From Bacteroidetes bacterium HGW-Bacteroidetes-2 (GTDB lineage: Bacteria; Bacteroidota; Bacteroidia; Flavobacteriales; Flavobacteriaceae): DNA of 64,000 bases. Numbering within the stretch: position 1 is the first letter of the stretch; each line of letters begins with the position of its first letter. The stretch covers positions 1-64,000 of the forward strand of contig PHDJ01000008.1 in NCBI GenBank assembly GCA_002842575.1, in the 5' to 3' direction. A model generated the notes under the pieces. It worked only from the letters and a program-made list of their open reading frames with translations, searched no databases and was not told where the DNA came from. Shown in pieces: positions 55,787 to 64,000 of this stretch. The position numbers and the translations under genes are program-made.

Positions 55787-57148
55787 ATGTATTTTAAAAT
55801 GCCCCACTTAAAAATTTTTATTGCCCTAACCTTTATTATAACGCTTTTCTCTTGTAATAAAAGCGAGAATGAAGTAATCCTTGATGACTCACCAGTTGCA
55901 GAATTTACTGGGGAAATAGATTGGGCTAAAAATTTTGGCGGCAGTAATGAAGATGACGCAGTTTCTATGGCGATAACTCCCGATGGTGGTTTTGCCATAG
56001 CAGGTTTTACCCTTAGTACAGATGGCGATATCAACGATAAAACCACTACAGACGCTGATTTTTGGGTATTAAAACTCGCCGCTGACGGCACTAAACTTTG
56101 GAGCAAAACCTATGGCGGAACTAATGACGATAGAGCAACTAGAATCATTAATACCAATGACGGAGGCTTTGCCGTTTCAGGATTTACTCGAAGTACCGAT
56201 GGCGATGTTTCTGTTAATAATGGGTTTTATGATTATTGGTTAATAAAATTAGACGCCTCTGGCAACTTGCAATGGGAAAAAACCTATGGATTTGAAGGAA
56301 ATGATCAAGCACAATCGGTAATGCAAACCTCAGATGGCGGCTTTTTTGTTACTGGTTTTCTAGACGTAAGTGCTAGCGGTGGTCAAGGAAATGATTTTAC
56401 CAGAGAAACCCTTCACGGTGTAGGAGAATTCTGGGGAGTAAAAACCAATGCACTTGGTGAAATACAATGGCGTAGATTTTTTGGAGGCACAAACAACGAC
56501 AGAAGTTATGAAGTGGTGGAAGCAAATGATGGAGGATTTTTAATGATCGGAAATTCAGAAAGCAATGATTTTGATATTACAAACCCCAAAGGCAGTTATG
56601 ATTTTTGGGCAGTTAAAATAAGTGCCATCGGCGATTTACTTTGGGCCAAAAACTATGGTGGTTCTGAAATTGAAATTGCTTATGCAATGACAAAAACAAC
56701 TGACGGCAATTATCTAATTGTAGGCGATACTAGAAGCAATGATAAAGACATTACAAATCCAAAAGGTAATGCAGACGTTTGGGCGATAAAAATTAATGAT
56801 TCAGGAACACTTATCTGGCAAAAAACCTTTGGCGGCTCACAATTTGATACTTCAAGATCGATACGAGAATTTTCTGACGGAAATTTACTCATAACCGGAA
56901 GTTCAAGAAGCGTAGATCAAGATGTAAGTGCTAACTATGGGTTGAGTGATTTTTGGACCATTATTACAGATCCAAATGGAAACACACTTTTTAAAAAAAA
57001 CTATGGAGGAAGTAATTTAGAGTTTGGCAATGCAGGCGTAATTACTCTAAATGGAAAAATTGTTATGGCAGGAAGTTCACTAAGCAATGATTTTGATGTC
57101 TCCGAAAATAAAGGAGCAAAAGATGCTTTAATTATAAAACTTAAATAA
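55787..57148 (+). CDS. Lipoprotein with SBBP/propeller repeats
   Basis: 453 residues. Lipoprotein signal (KIFIALTFIITLFSCNK, lipid Cys23). About seven repeats of roughly 55-60 residues with the pattern FGGSNEDDAVSMAITPDGGF, then DFWVLKLAADGTKLWSKTYG and similar, as in propellers of the beta-propeller-repeat/TEA type. Second gene of the four-gene run (2 bp after the first, 6 bp before the MbnP-like gene). ATG at 55787 versus 55799 cannot be decided. Function unknown. Confidence 0.8.
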   Translation: MYFKMPHLKIFIALTFIITLFSCNKSENEVILDDSPVAEFTGEIDWAKNFGGSNEDDAVSMAITPDGGFAIAGFTLSTDGDINDKTTTDADFWVLKLAADGTKLWSKTYGGTNDDRATRIINTNDGGFAVSGFTRSTDGDVSVNNGFYDYWLIKLDASGNLQWEKTYGFEGNDQAQSVMQTSDGGFFVTGFLDVSASGGQGNDFTRETLHGVGEFWGVKTNALGEIQWRRFFGGTNNDRSYEVVEANDGGFLMIGNSESNDFDITNPKGSYDFWAVKISAIGDLLWAKNYGGSEIEIAYAMTKTTDGNYLIVGDTRSNDKDITNPKGNADVWAIKINDSGTLIWQKTFGGSQFDTSRSIREFSDGNLLITGSSRSVDQDVSANYGLSDFWTIITDPNGNTLFKKNYGGSNLEFGNAGVITLNGKIVMAGSSLSNDFDVSENKGAKDALIIKLK

Positions 57149-57154
57149 ATAGTA

Positions 57155-57895
57155 ATGAAAAAAATAATTTTCTTTCTTCTTGCAACGCCATTTTTAATTG
57201 CTTGTAGCAATGATAGCGTAGATAATGTAAATATAAATTTTAAATTTTCCCAAAATTGGGATGGTACACAAGTTACCAACGCCGATTTTAATACTACACT
57301 TTATGTGAATGAAATGGGCCGAGAACTCAACATATCTAGAATGCGCTATTTGCTTTCCCGGTTTGCATTAACTAACCAAAATGGCGATGTTTTTACCACA
57401 AATCAATTTAATCTGGTAGATATGGCAAATAATGCAACCCTCACTTTTAATTCTGATTTGGTCGTGCCCGAAGGCACCTACACCTTGTCTTTTATTTACG
57501 GCTTTAACCAAGAAGATAATATAAATGGAGCCTACCCAATTTTAAACTCCGCTTCCTGGAACTGGCCAGAAATGCTTGGAGGCGGATATCATTTTATGCA
57601 ATATGAAGGTAGTTATGATGTGAATACAGTACCCAAACCGTATAATTTACACAACGGAACAGCTAGAGTAAGTGATGGAGTTTTTGAACAAAACTTTGTA
57701 ACAATTACATTAACAAACCCATTAGTAATAAAGACGGGTAGTGAAATAAATATCAAGATGAATATTGCAGAGTGGTTTAAAAACCCCGATTTATGGGATT
57801 TAGACCTCTATAATATTACCCTAATGCCTAACTTTGCAGCACAAAAATTAATGCAAAGAAACGCAAGAAGTGTTTTTAGCGCAACCATTAATTAA
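57155..57895 (+). CDS. MbnP-like protein (putative copper-binding partner)
   Basis: 246 residues. Lipoprotein signal (IIFFLLATPFLIACSND, lipid Cys17). The family start NVNINFKFSQNWDGT, the core NISRMRYLLSRFALTN, and the SASWNWPEMLGGGYHFMQYE stretch match the MbnP family. W135, W137, H146 and nearby Met148 are the visible candidates for the modified Trp and metal ligands. In MbnP, a partner di-heme enzyme MbnH converts a Trp to kynurenine and the protein then binds copper; that is established for the family, and the partner gene here is next. Which Trp is modified in this one is inference. Confidence 0.85.
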   Translation: MKKIIFFLLATPFLIACSNDSVDNVNINFKFSQNWDGTQVTNADFNTTLYVNEMGRELNISRMRYLLSRFALTNQNGDVFTTNQFNLVDMANNATLTFNSDLVVPEGTYTLSFIYGFNQEDNINGAYPILNSASWNWPEMLGGGYHFMQYEGSYDVNTVPKPYNLHNGTARVSDGVFEQNFVTITLTNPLVIKTGSEINIKMNIAEWFKNPDLWDLDLYNITLMPNFAAQKLMQRNARSVFSATIN

Positions 57896-57897
57896 TT

Positions 57898-58974
57898 ATG
57901 GTTATACGGTTTTCTATTTATATACTTCTTTTACTTCTGTTAGCATCTTCTTGTTCAACATCCGAAAACACAGAAGAAGTTTACATGGCAACTCCATTGG
58001 CTTTAGAAATTCCGCAATTATTTCAAGATAGAATTTTACCACCCGTTACTTCCCCCACAAATCCACAATCTGTTGAAGGGGTTGCATTAGGGAGAAAACT
58101 TTTTTTTGACCCCATCCTTTCTGCAGATGGAACACAGGCCTGCGCAAGTTGCCATAATCCACAAAATGCATTTTCTGATGAAAGAAGATTTAGTGTTGGG
58201 ATAGATGGCTCTATAGGAACACGAAATTCCATGCCTCTTCATAATCTTGCATGGAATTATAATCAAAAATTCTTTTGGGATGGAAGAGCAATTACTATTG
58301 AAGAACAAATATTTGGACCCGTTACAAATCCAATAGAAATGAAAAATACCTGGCCTAATGCGGTTGCCAGTTTACAAAATCAAACCACATATCCTGAATT
58401 ATTTAGAGAAGCTTTTGGCACAACAACCATCGATTCGGTTTTAGTAAGTAAAGCCATTGCACAATTTCTTCGAACTTTAATTTCTGCAAATTCAAGATTT
58501 GACAGGCATTTAATGGGAGAAAACATACTTACCCCTCAAGAGCTTAATGGCATAGATGTTTTTATGAACGAAAGCAAAGGCGATTGCTTTCACTGCCACG
58601 GAAACCCATTTAATCCACTTTGGACAGATAATACCTTTCATAACAATGGCTTAGACGAAACCTTTTCTGATTTAGGCTTAGGAAATGTATCTGGAGACCC
58701 ACGAGATAACGGAAAATTTAAAGCACCTTCCCTACGTAATTTAGCGTTCACAGCTCCCTATATGCACGATGGACGTTTTGAAACCCTTGAAGAAGTCATC
58801 AACCACTACAGTGAAGGACTGGTTTTTTCTGAAACTATCGACCCATTAATGAAAACCATTGCTCAAGGCGGTGTCCAGTTAACGGAATCGGATAAAGCCG
58901 ATTTAAAAGCATTTCTTCTTTCCCTTTCAGACTCCGGGTTTATCAATAATCCTGATTTTCAGAATCCAAATTAA
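57898..58974 (+). CDS. MbnH-like di-heme cytochrome c peroxidase family protein
   Basis: 358 residues. Lipoprotein signal (FSIYILLLLLLASSCST, lipid Cys19). Two c-type heme motifs: CASCH (Cys82, Cys85, His86) and CFHCH (Cys230, Cys233, His234). The MauG/CCP family text continues with GRKLFFDPILSADGTQ and APYMHDGRFETLEEVINHY. Starts 2 bp after the MbnP-like gene, the usual MbnP-MbnH pairing, so the likely role is oxidation of a Trp in MbnP; a simple H2O2-reducing cytochrome c peroxidase is the alternative. Confidence 0.87.
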   Translation: MVIRFSIYILLLLLLASSCSTSENTEEVYMATPLALEIPQLFQDRILPPVTSPTNPQSVEGVALGRKLFFDPILSADGTQACASCHNPQNAFSDERRFSVGIDGSIGTRNSMPLHNLAWNYNQKFFWDGRAITIEEQIFGPVTNPIEMKNTWPNAVASLQNQTTYPELFREAFGTTTIDSVLVSKAIAQFLRTLISANSRFDRHLMGENILTPQELNGIDVFMNESKGDCFHCHGNPFNPLWTDNTFHNNGLDETFSDLGLGNVSGDPRDNGKFKAPSLRNLAFTAPYMHDGRFETLEEVINHYSEGLVFSETIDPLMKTIAQGGVQLTESDKADLKAFLLSLSDSGFINNPDFQNPN

Positions 58975-59110
58975 CTTTTCAAACAAGATCAAATAGCCTT
59001 CTTTTCTGTCAAACATTTTACTAGGTTTAAAATCTTAACACTATCATAAAAAGCTATTGTGAAATGCAATTTTATAATGCAACCGGATGGTAAAAACATT
59101 ATAAATATTG

Positions 59111-59118
59111 TATATTTG
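59111..59118 (+). promoter_or_regulatory. Likely suf operon -7 box
   Basis: TATATTTG fits TAnnTTTG, 29 bases before the sufA ATG. It supports the ATG at 59147 over the TTG at 59108, since that TTG would lie upstream of the box. No -33 TTG at normal spacing. Confidence 0.55.
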
Positions 59119-59146
59119 CTCACTATTTAGAACAAATCTATTTAAG

Positions 59147-59476
59147 ATGATAAAAGTTAGTGATACTGCTAAAGTAAAAATAGCACAACTTATGGCTGAA
59201 GAAGGCTTTAGTCAAGAGCAAGATTTTGTGCGAGTTGGCGTAAAAAGCGGCGGTTGTTCCGGGTTGTCTTATGAGCTTAAATTTGACAAGAACTCTCAAG
59301 ACGAAGATAAAGTTTTTGTGGACAACGCCGTAAAAATAATTATTGATAAAAAAAGTTTCCTGTATCTAATAGGCACTGTATTAGAATATAGTGGAGGCTT
59401 AAATGGAAAAGGATTTGTATTTAACAACCCAAATGCAAGCAGGACTTGTGGTTGCGGGGAAAGTTTTTCGCTGTAA
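59147..59476 (+). CDS. sufA: SufA/IscA-type iron-sulfur carrier
   Basis: 109 residues from the ATG at 59147 (MIKVSDTAKVKIAQLM). The three conserved Cys of A-type carriers are Cys37 (GGCSGL), Cys101 and Cys103 (RTCGCGESFSL). It transfers assembled clusters to target proteins. First gene of the suf run; sufB follows 119 bp later, across a GC-rich palindrome. Confidence 0.95.
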   Translation: MIKVSDTAKVKIAQLMAEEGFSQEQDFVRVGVKSGGCSGLSYELKFDKNSQDEDKVFVDNAVKIIIDKKSFLYLIGTVLEYSGGLNGKGFVFNNPNASRTCGCGESFSL

Positions 59477-59477
59477 A

Positions 59478-59502
59478 AGCCCCCAAACCCCCAAAGGGGG
59501 CT
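59478..59502. repeat. GC-rich palindrome between sufA and sufB
   Basis: AGCCCCC, an 11-base loop that itself contains CCCCC, then GGGGGCT. A GC-rich element in an AT-rich gap. No T-run, so not a clear terminator; it may be a dispersed palindromic repeat or an RNA hairpin that tunes sufA against sufB. Confidence 0.65.
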
Positions 59503-59595
59503 AAATATGCTAACTAATTTATCAATATAGAGTTTAAAAATAAAAAACATTAAAAGGTTCAAAATGGATTTATTTGAATTTTTAGATTAAATAAT

Positions 59596-61044
59596 ATGAC
59601 AAAATTCACAGAAAACGATTTACAAAAAGAACTCGAAACCAAAGAGTATAAGTACGGGTTTTATACCGATATCGCATCGGATACTTTCCCAATTGGTTTA
59701 AGTGAGGAAATTGTAATTGCAATATCAAAAAAGAAAGAAGAACCACAATGGATGACCGATTGGCGTCTAGAAGCCTTTCGCTACTGGAAAGAAATGACAG
59801 AACCAGAATGGGCAAATGTACATTATAAAAAACCTGACTTTCAAGCCATTTCTTATTATTCTGCACCTTCAAATAAACCAAAATATGAGAGTCTCGATCA
59901 GGTAGACCCAGAATTATTAGACACCTTTAAAAGGTTAGGAATTTCTCTTGATGAACAAAAAGTGCTTGCCGGCGTAGCAGTAGATATTGTTATGGATTCA
60001 GTTTCTGTAGCCACAACTTTCAAAAAAACATTAGGCGAAAAAGGCATTATTTTCTGTCCCATTTCTGAAGCTATTAAAGAACATCCTGAATTGGTTAAAA
60101 AATATTTGGGAACGGTTGTGCCACAACGTGATAATTTTTATGCAGCTCTAAATTCAGCAGTATTTAGTGACGGTTCTTTTTGTTATATCCCTAAAGGCGT
60201 AAAGTGCCCGATGGAGCTTTCTACGTATTTTAGAATCAACCAAGCTGGCACAGGTCAATTTGAAAGAACTTTAGTAATTGCCGACACAGGCAGTTATGTA
60301 AGTTATTTAGAAGGATGTACCGCCCCATCTAGAGATGAAAATCAATTACACGCAGCGGTTGTTGAATTAATTGCTTTAGACGATGCCGAAATAAAATATT
60401 CCACAGTTCAAAATTGGTACCCTGGAAATAAAGAAGGAAAAGGCGGCGTGTATAACTTTGTTACCAAAAGAGGTCTTTGCGAAAAAAACGCAAAAATATC
60501 CTGGACTCAAGTAGAAACCGGAAGCGCAGTAACTTGGAAATACCCAAGTTGTGTGCTAAAAGGGGATAATTCCATTGGCGAATTTTATTCCATAGCGGTA
60601 ACTAATAATTTTCAACAAGCCGATACCGGCACTAAAATGATTCACCTAGGAAAAAACACAAGAAGTACCATTATTGCCAAAGGTATTTCTGCTGGAAACT
60701 CCCAAAATTCCTATCGTGGACTTGTAAAAATTAGTCCGAGAGCTGAAAATGCAAGAAACTTTTCACAATGTGATTCACTCTTAATGGGAAATAAATGTGG
60801 AGCACACACCTTTCCTTATATAGAAGTAAACAATAAAACTGCTAAAGTAGAACATGAAGCAACCACCTCAAAAATAGGTGAAGACCAACTGTTTTATTGC
60901 AACCAAAGAGGAATTCCAACGGAAAAAGCCATAGCACTAATCGTAAATGGTTTTAGTAAAGAAGTGCTTAATAAACTCCCAATGGAATTTGCCGTAGAAG
61001 CCCAAAAATTATTAGAAATTAGCCTAGAAGGCTCTGTAGGATAA
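59596..61044 (+). CDS. sufB: Fe-S assembly scaffold SufB
   Basis: 482 residues, normal SufB length. Conserved text: [60 protein letters not shown] and, at the end, [20 protein letters not shown]. Works with SufC and SufD as the scaffold complex. Followed by a small lipoprotein gene before sufC. Confidence 0.97.
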   Translation: MTKFTENDLQKELETKEYKYGFYTDIASDTFPIGLSEEIVIAISKKKEEPQWMTDWRLEAFRYWKEMTEPEWANVHYKKPDFQAISYYSAPSNKPKYESLDQVDPELLDTFKRLGISLDEQKVLAGVAVDIVMDSVSVATTFKKTLGEKGIIFCPISEAIKEHPELVKKYLGTVVPQRDNFYAALNSAVFSDGSFCYIPKGVKCPMELSTYFRINQAGTGQFERTLVIADTGSYVSYLEGCTAPSRDENQLHAAVVELIALDDAEIKYSTVQNWYPGNKEGKGGVYNFVTKRGLCEKNAKISWTQVETGSAVTWKYPSCVLKGDNSIGEFYSIAVTNNFQQADTGTKMIHLGKNTRSTIIAKGISAGNSQNSYRGLVKISPRAENARNFSQCDSLLMGNKCGAHTFPYIEVNNKTAKVEHEATTSKIGEDQLFYCNQRGIPTEKAIALIVNGFSKEVLNKLPMEFAVEAQKLLEISLEGSVG

Positions 61045-61071
61045 ATGTATAATCTAATCAACTAAACAAAA

Positions 61072-61428
61072 ATGAACAAATTTCTTATTTTATTTTTAAG
61101 CGCCCTTATCTTAACTTCTTGTAAAAACAACGAAAAAGAATCAACAGAGGCTGTAGAAATTAAAGCAGATTTTATCTATTTTGACGATGCAGCAGTACTA
61201 AAAGGAAATGATTTTATTTATGGTGTTAAACTTGATGCCAAAGCTAAAGAGCTTGCAGAAAAAGTAAAACTTGTAAAAAAAGATGAGTTTGACATGGTAG
61301 CTGTTACCGTAAAAGGAACCATCAACCCAAAACAAGGAGATCAAGAAGGCTGGGAAGAAATTGTTACCATTAATGAAATTATTTCAGTAAGCGATAAACC
61401 ATCAGAAGCCGATGTAAAAATTCAATAA
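61072..61428 (+). CDS. Small lipoprotein inside the suf operon
   Basis: 118 residues with lipoprotein signal (FLILFLSALILTSCKNN, lipid Cys17). The body (ADFIYFDDAAVLKGNDFIYGVKLDAKAKELAEKV...) is a small domain of unknown type. It lies between sufB (27 bp) and sufC (6 bp), so it is translated with the Fe-S genes. The location is seen directly; any role in iron or cluster metabolism is inference. I do not recognise the family. Confidence 0.75.
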   Translation: MNKFLILFLSALILTSCKNNEKESTEAVEIKADFIYFDDAAVLKGNDFIYGVKLDAKAKELAEKVKLVKKDEFDMVAVTVKGTINPKQGDQEGWEEIVTINEIISVSDKPSEADVKIQ

Positions 61429-61434
61429 AATAAT

Positions 61435-62190
61435 ATGTTACAAATAAAAAATTTACACGCAGGTATAGATAATGAAGAAATTCTTAAAGGAATTAATCTA
61501 GAAGTAAAAGCCGGTGAAATTCATGCCATAATGGGCCCTAATGGTTCTGGAAAGAGCACTTTAGCATCGGTTATTGCCGGAAAAGAGGAGTTTGAAGTTA
61601 CACAAGGAAGTATTTCTTTTGAGCATGAAGACATCGCAGCACTTGCGCCAGAAGAACGCGCACACAAAGGTATTTTTCTTTCATTTCAATATCCAATTGA
61701 AATTCCCGGAGTATCTGTAACTAACTTTATTAAAACAGCCATTAATGAAGGCAGAAAAGCCAAAGGAATGGTGGATATGCCCGCCAGCGAAATGCTGAAA
61801 ATGATTCGTGAAAAAGCGGAACTTTTAGAAATGGACAGAAAATTTCTTTCCCGCTCTTTAAATGAAGGATTTTCGGGAGGTGAGAAAAAAAGAAATGAAA
61901 TTTTTCAAATGGCCATGCTCGAACCAAAGCTAGCCATTCTTGATGAAACCGATTCTGGATTAGATATTGATGCTTTACGAATAGTTGCTAACGGTGTAAA
62001 TAAACTAAGAAACGATAAAAATGCAATTCTTGTAATCACCCATTACCAACGTCTTTTAGATTATATAGTGCCCGATTTTGTTCATGTTCTTTTAGATGGA
62101 AAAATAGTAAAATCGGGCACTAAAGAGCTAGCCTATGAGCTGGAAGAAAGAGGCTATGATTGGATTAAAGAGGAAGTTAAAATAGTTTAA
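61435..62190 (+). CDS. sufC: Fe-S assembly ATPase SufC
   Basis: 251 residues, an ABC-type ATPase. Walker A GPNGSGKST, signature FSGGEKKR, Walker B LAILDETDSGLD. It powers the SufBC2D scaffold. Starts 6 bp after the lipoprotein gene. Confidence 0.98.
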   Translation: MLQIKNLHAGIDNEEILKGINLEVKAGEIHAIMGPNGSGKSTLASVIAGKEEFEVTQGSISFEHEDIAALAPEERAHKGIFLSFQYPIEIPGVSVTNFIKTAINEGRKAKGMVDMPASEMLKMIREKAELLEMDRKFLSRSLNEGFSGGEKKRNEIFQMAMLEPKLAILDETDSGLDIDALRIVANGVNKLRNDKNAILVITHYQRLLDYIVPDFVHVLLDGKIVKSGTKELAYELEERGYDWIKEEVKIV

Positions 62191-62282
62191 CTTGTTTCTA
62201 TATTCTATGCCATTTTACCCTTAAAATTCAAATATATTAAGAGTTGCATTTTGAACATTAAACACTGAACAGATTTACGATT

Positions 62283-63596
62283 ATGAGTTTAAAAGATAAA
62301 TTAATTACCTCCTATTTTGCCGTCGAAGATTATATCGATGCAGATTCACACATTCACGATTTGCGAAATACGGCTATAAAATCGTTTGAAGAAAAAGGAT
62401 TTCCCACCAAAAAAGAAGAAGCTTGGAAATATACCCCGTTAAATGCCATTTTAAAAGAAGACTATTGTGTTTTTCCAAAAAAAGAAAACACCATAGAATT
62501 TAAAGATGTAAAAAAATACTTTCTACACGAAATAGATACCTATAAAATTGTGTTTATTGATGGTATTTACAGTTCTTTTCTTTCTGAGACTACCCATGAT
62601 AAAGTAGATGTCTGCCTTTTGTCTGCGGCACTTAGTAAACCCAAATACAAGGCTGTGATTGAAAATTATTTCAATAAAGTAGCTAAAGACGATAGTTTAA
62701 CATCCCTAAATACCGCTTTTGCTAAAGAAGGAGCATACATTGTTATCCCAAAGCATCGCGAGGTTGAAAAACCTATTGAAATTATTAATTTTGCAACGGG
62801 TAATGAAGCCGCTCTTTTTTTACAACCCAGAAACCTAATTGTAGTAGAAGAAAACGCTCATGTACAAATCATAGAAAGGCATCAAAGCTTAACTTCTAAT
62901 CCAGTTTTTACTAATGTAGTTACAGAAATATTTACCGAAAAAAATGCATCGATAGACTATTATAAAATTCAAAATGATAACCATTCGGCTTCATTAATTG
63001 ACAGCACATTCCTATTACAAGAACAAGGAAGCAATGCTTGTGTGCATACCTTTTCCTTTGGAGGAAAATTAACACGAAATAATTTAAATTTCTATCAAAA
63101 AGGAGAACGTAATAACTCCACTTTAAAAGGAGTTACCATTATTGAAGAAAACCAATTGGTTGACCACCATACCCTAGTAAACCATATAGCACCAAACTGT
63201 GAAAGCCATCAGAACTATAAAGGTATTTTTGCCGGAAAATCTACGGGTGTTTTTAACGGAAAAATTATTGTAGAAAAAGAAGCGCAAAAAACCGATGCTT
63301 TTCAACAAAACAACAATATATTAATTACAGATAATGCCACCATTAATTCAAAACCACAATTAGAAATTTTTGCAGACGATGTTAAATGTTCCCATGGTTG
63401 TACCATTGGTCAATTAGATGAAGAAGCAATGTTTTATATGCAAACTCGTGGCATTCACAAAAAAGAAGCACAAGCCCTACTGATGTTTGCCTTTGCAAGC
63501 AATGTGTTAGAAAGTGTTAAAATACCCGAATTAAAAGCAAGAATTACCAAACTTATTGCAAACAAAATTGGCGTTGACCTAGGGTTCAATCTGTAA
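62283..63596 (+). CDS. sufD: Fe-S assembly protein SufD
   Basis: 437 residues, the SufB/SufD fold. Text such as FPTKKEEAWKYTPLNAIL near the start, VDHHTLVNHIAPNCESHQNY and AFQQNNNILITDNATINSKP in the core, and FADDVKCSHGCTIGQLDEEA near the end is typical of SufD. Lies 92 bp after sufC and 28 bp before sufS. Confidence 0.97.
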   Translation: MSLKDKLITSYFAVEDYIDADSHIHDLRNTAIKSFEEKGFPTKKEEAWKYTPLNAILKEDYCVFPKKENTIEFKDVKKYFLHEIDTYKIVFIDGIYSSFLSETTHDKVDVCLLSAALSKPKYKAVIENYFNKVAKDDSLTSLNTAFAKEGAYIVIPKHREVEKPIEIINFATGNEAALFLQPRNLIVVEENAHVQIIERHQSLTSNPVFTNVVTEIFTEKNASIDYYKIQNDNHSASLIDSTFLLQEQGSNACVHTFSFGGKLTRNNLNFYQKGERNNSTLKGVTIIEENQLVDHHTLVNHIAPNCESHQNYKGIFAGKSTGVFNGKIIVEKEAQKTDAFQQNNNILITDNATINSKPQLEIFADDVKCSHGCTIGQLDEEAMFYMQTRGIHKKEAQALLMFAFASNVLESVKIPELKARITKLIANKIGVDLGFNL

Positions 63597-63624
63597 TAAT
63601 TTATTGTATCAACAAAACCAACAA

Positions 63625-64000
63625 ATGGAAACGGGCATAAAACATATTTCTTTTGATGTAGAGAAAATACGCAAGGACTTTCCCATTTTAAAACGAATGG
63701 TTAATGGCTACCCATTAGTATATCTAGACAATGCCGCAACTTCTCAAAAACCACAAGTTGTCATAGATGCACTAGTGGATTATTATTCAAATTACAATGC
63801 CAATATTCATCGCGGTGTACACAGTCTTTCGCAAGAAGCAACTAACGCTTATGAACAATCAAGAGCAAAAATTCAAAAGCATTTCAACATTAAAAACGCC
63901 CATGAGGTAATCTTTACTTCGGGCACTACACATGGTATAAACATAGTTGCCTCTGGGTTTAGCGAATTTTTAAAACCTGGCGATGAGCTTCTGGTTTCTG
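63625..64000 (+). CDS. sufS: Cysteine desulfurase SufS (5' part only)
   Basis: Starts at ATG 63625-63627 (METGIKHISFDVEKIRKDFP) and stays open to the window end, giving about 125 residues. VYLDNAATSQKP and NANIHRGVHSLSQEATNAYE match SufS, and IFTSGTTHGINIVA is the PLP phosphate-binding area. The PLP lysine and active Cys lie outside the window. It supplies sulfur for Suf cluster assembly. Confidence 0.95.
   Translation, partial: METGIKHISFDVEKIRKDFPILKRMVNGYPLVYLDNAATSQKPQVVIDALVDYYSNYNANIHRGVHSLSQEATNAYEQSRAKIQKHFNIKNAHEVIFTSGTTHGINIVASGFSEFLKPGDELLVS

Noticed and set aside
59108-59146. TTG start for sufA
   Set aside because: It lies before the -7 promoter box; the ATG at 59147 gives the standard A-type carrier length.

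Overview
The window looks like a chromosomal segment of a marine-type Flavobacteriaceae bacterium (phylum Bacteroidota). The DNA is strongly AT-rich. Exported proteins carry short Bacteroidota-style lipoprotein signals, and one protein ends in a type IX secretion (T9SS) type A sorting domain. Many gene starts have the Bacteroidota -7 promoter box TAnnTTTG instead of Shine-Dalgarno sites. Family content also fits: DUF4270, the split atpD-atpC pair, a one-domain glycogen-synthase-like protein, and a sufA-sufB-lipoprotein-sufC-sufD-sufS order. No rRNA, tRNA or CRISPR array was recognised.

Layout. 1-4.3 kb: the start of a PAS/coiled-coil sensor with a 63-bp tandem repeat, an AraC-type regulator, a YheT-type hydrolase, a thioesterase, recX and a JmjC/cupin-8 protein. 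4.4-10.2 kb: a complete Mrp (Mnh) cation/proton antiporter operon, A to G, on the minus strand. 10.3-12.2 kb: atpD and atpC, with a short epsilon subunit. 12.4-14.3 kb: an aminotransferase and omega-amidase pair sharing an ATGA overlap. 14.5-19.2 kb: a five-gene minus-strand run panC-panD-flippase-esterase-like-radA. 19.3-28 kb: a plus-strand run of the half glycogen synthase, DUF4270 lipoprotein, glmS, a TonB-dependent receptor and a GDSL lipoprotein. 28-40.5 kb: a Big_5 lipoprotein, comF, a coiled-coil membrane protein, glyS, a large outer-membrane protein, exonuclease III, an OmpA lipoprotein, an aldo/keto reductase and small lipoproteins.

40.5-42.6 kb is the only clear scar in the window. 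It holds RHS-core debris, a stop-interrupted small ORF and a broken IS4-family transposase, and it ends at a perfect 36-bp palindrome. 42.6-46.2 kb: the sdhCAB operon with a good promoter. 46.3-54.2 kb: a BNR/sortilin-like secreted protein, aminopeptidase P, BrnQ, an alpha/beta hydrolase, a small Cys-rich protein and thiL. 54.4-59 kb: a tight four-gene export operon ending in an MbnP-like and an MbnH-like (di-heme MauG/CCP) pair, probably linked to copper. 59.1-64 kb: the suf iron-sulfur assembly operon, with a lipoprotein gene between sufB and sufC; sufS runs off the window.

Most of the window is core metabolism and envelope biology. The best candidates for less-described biology are the MbnP/MbnH cassette with its two propeller-type partners, the half glycogen synthase lacking the KTGG loop, the serine-less esterase-like protein in the pan-radA operon, the lipoprotein inside the suf operon, and the RHS/IS scar.
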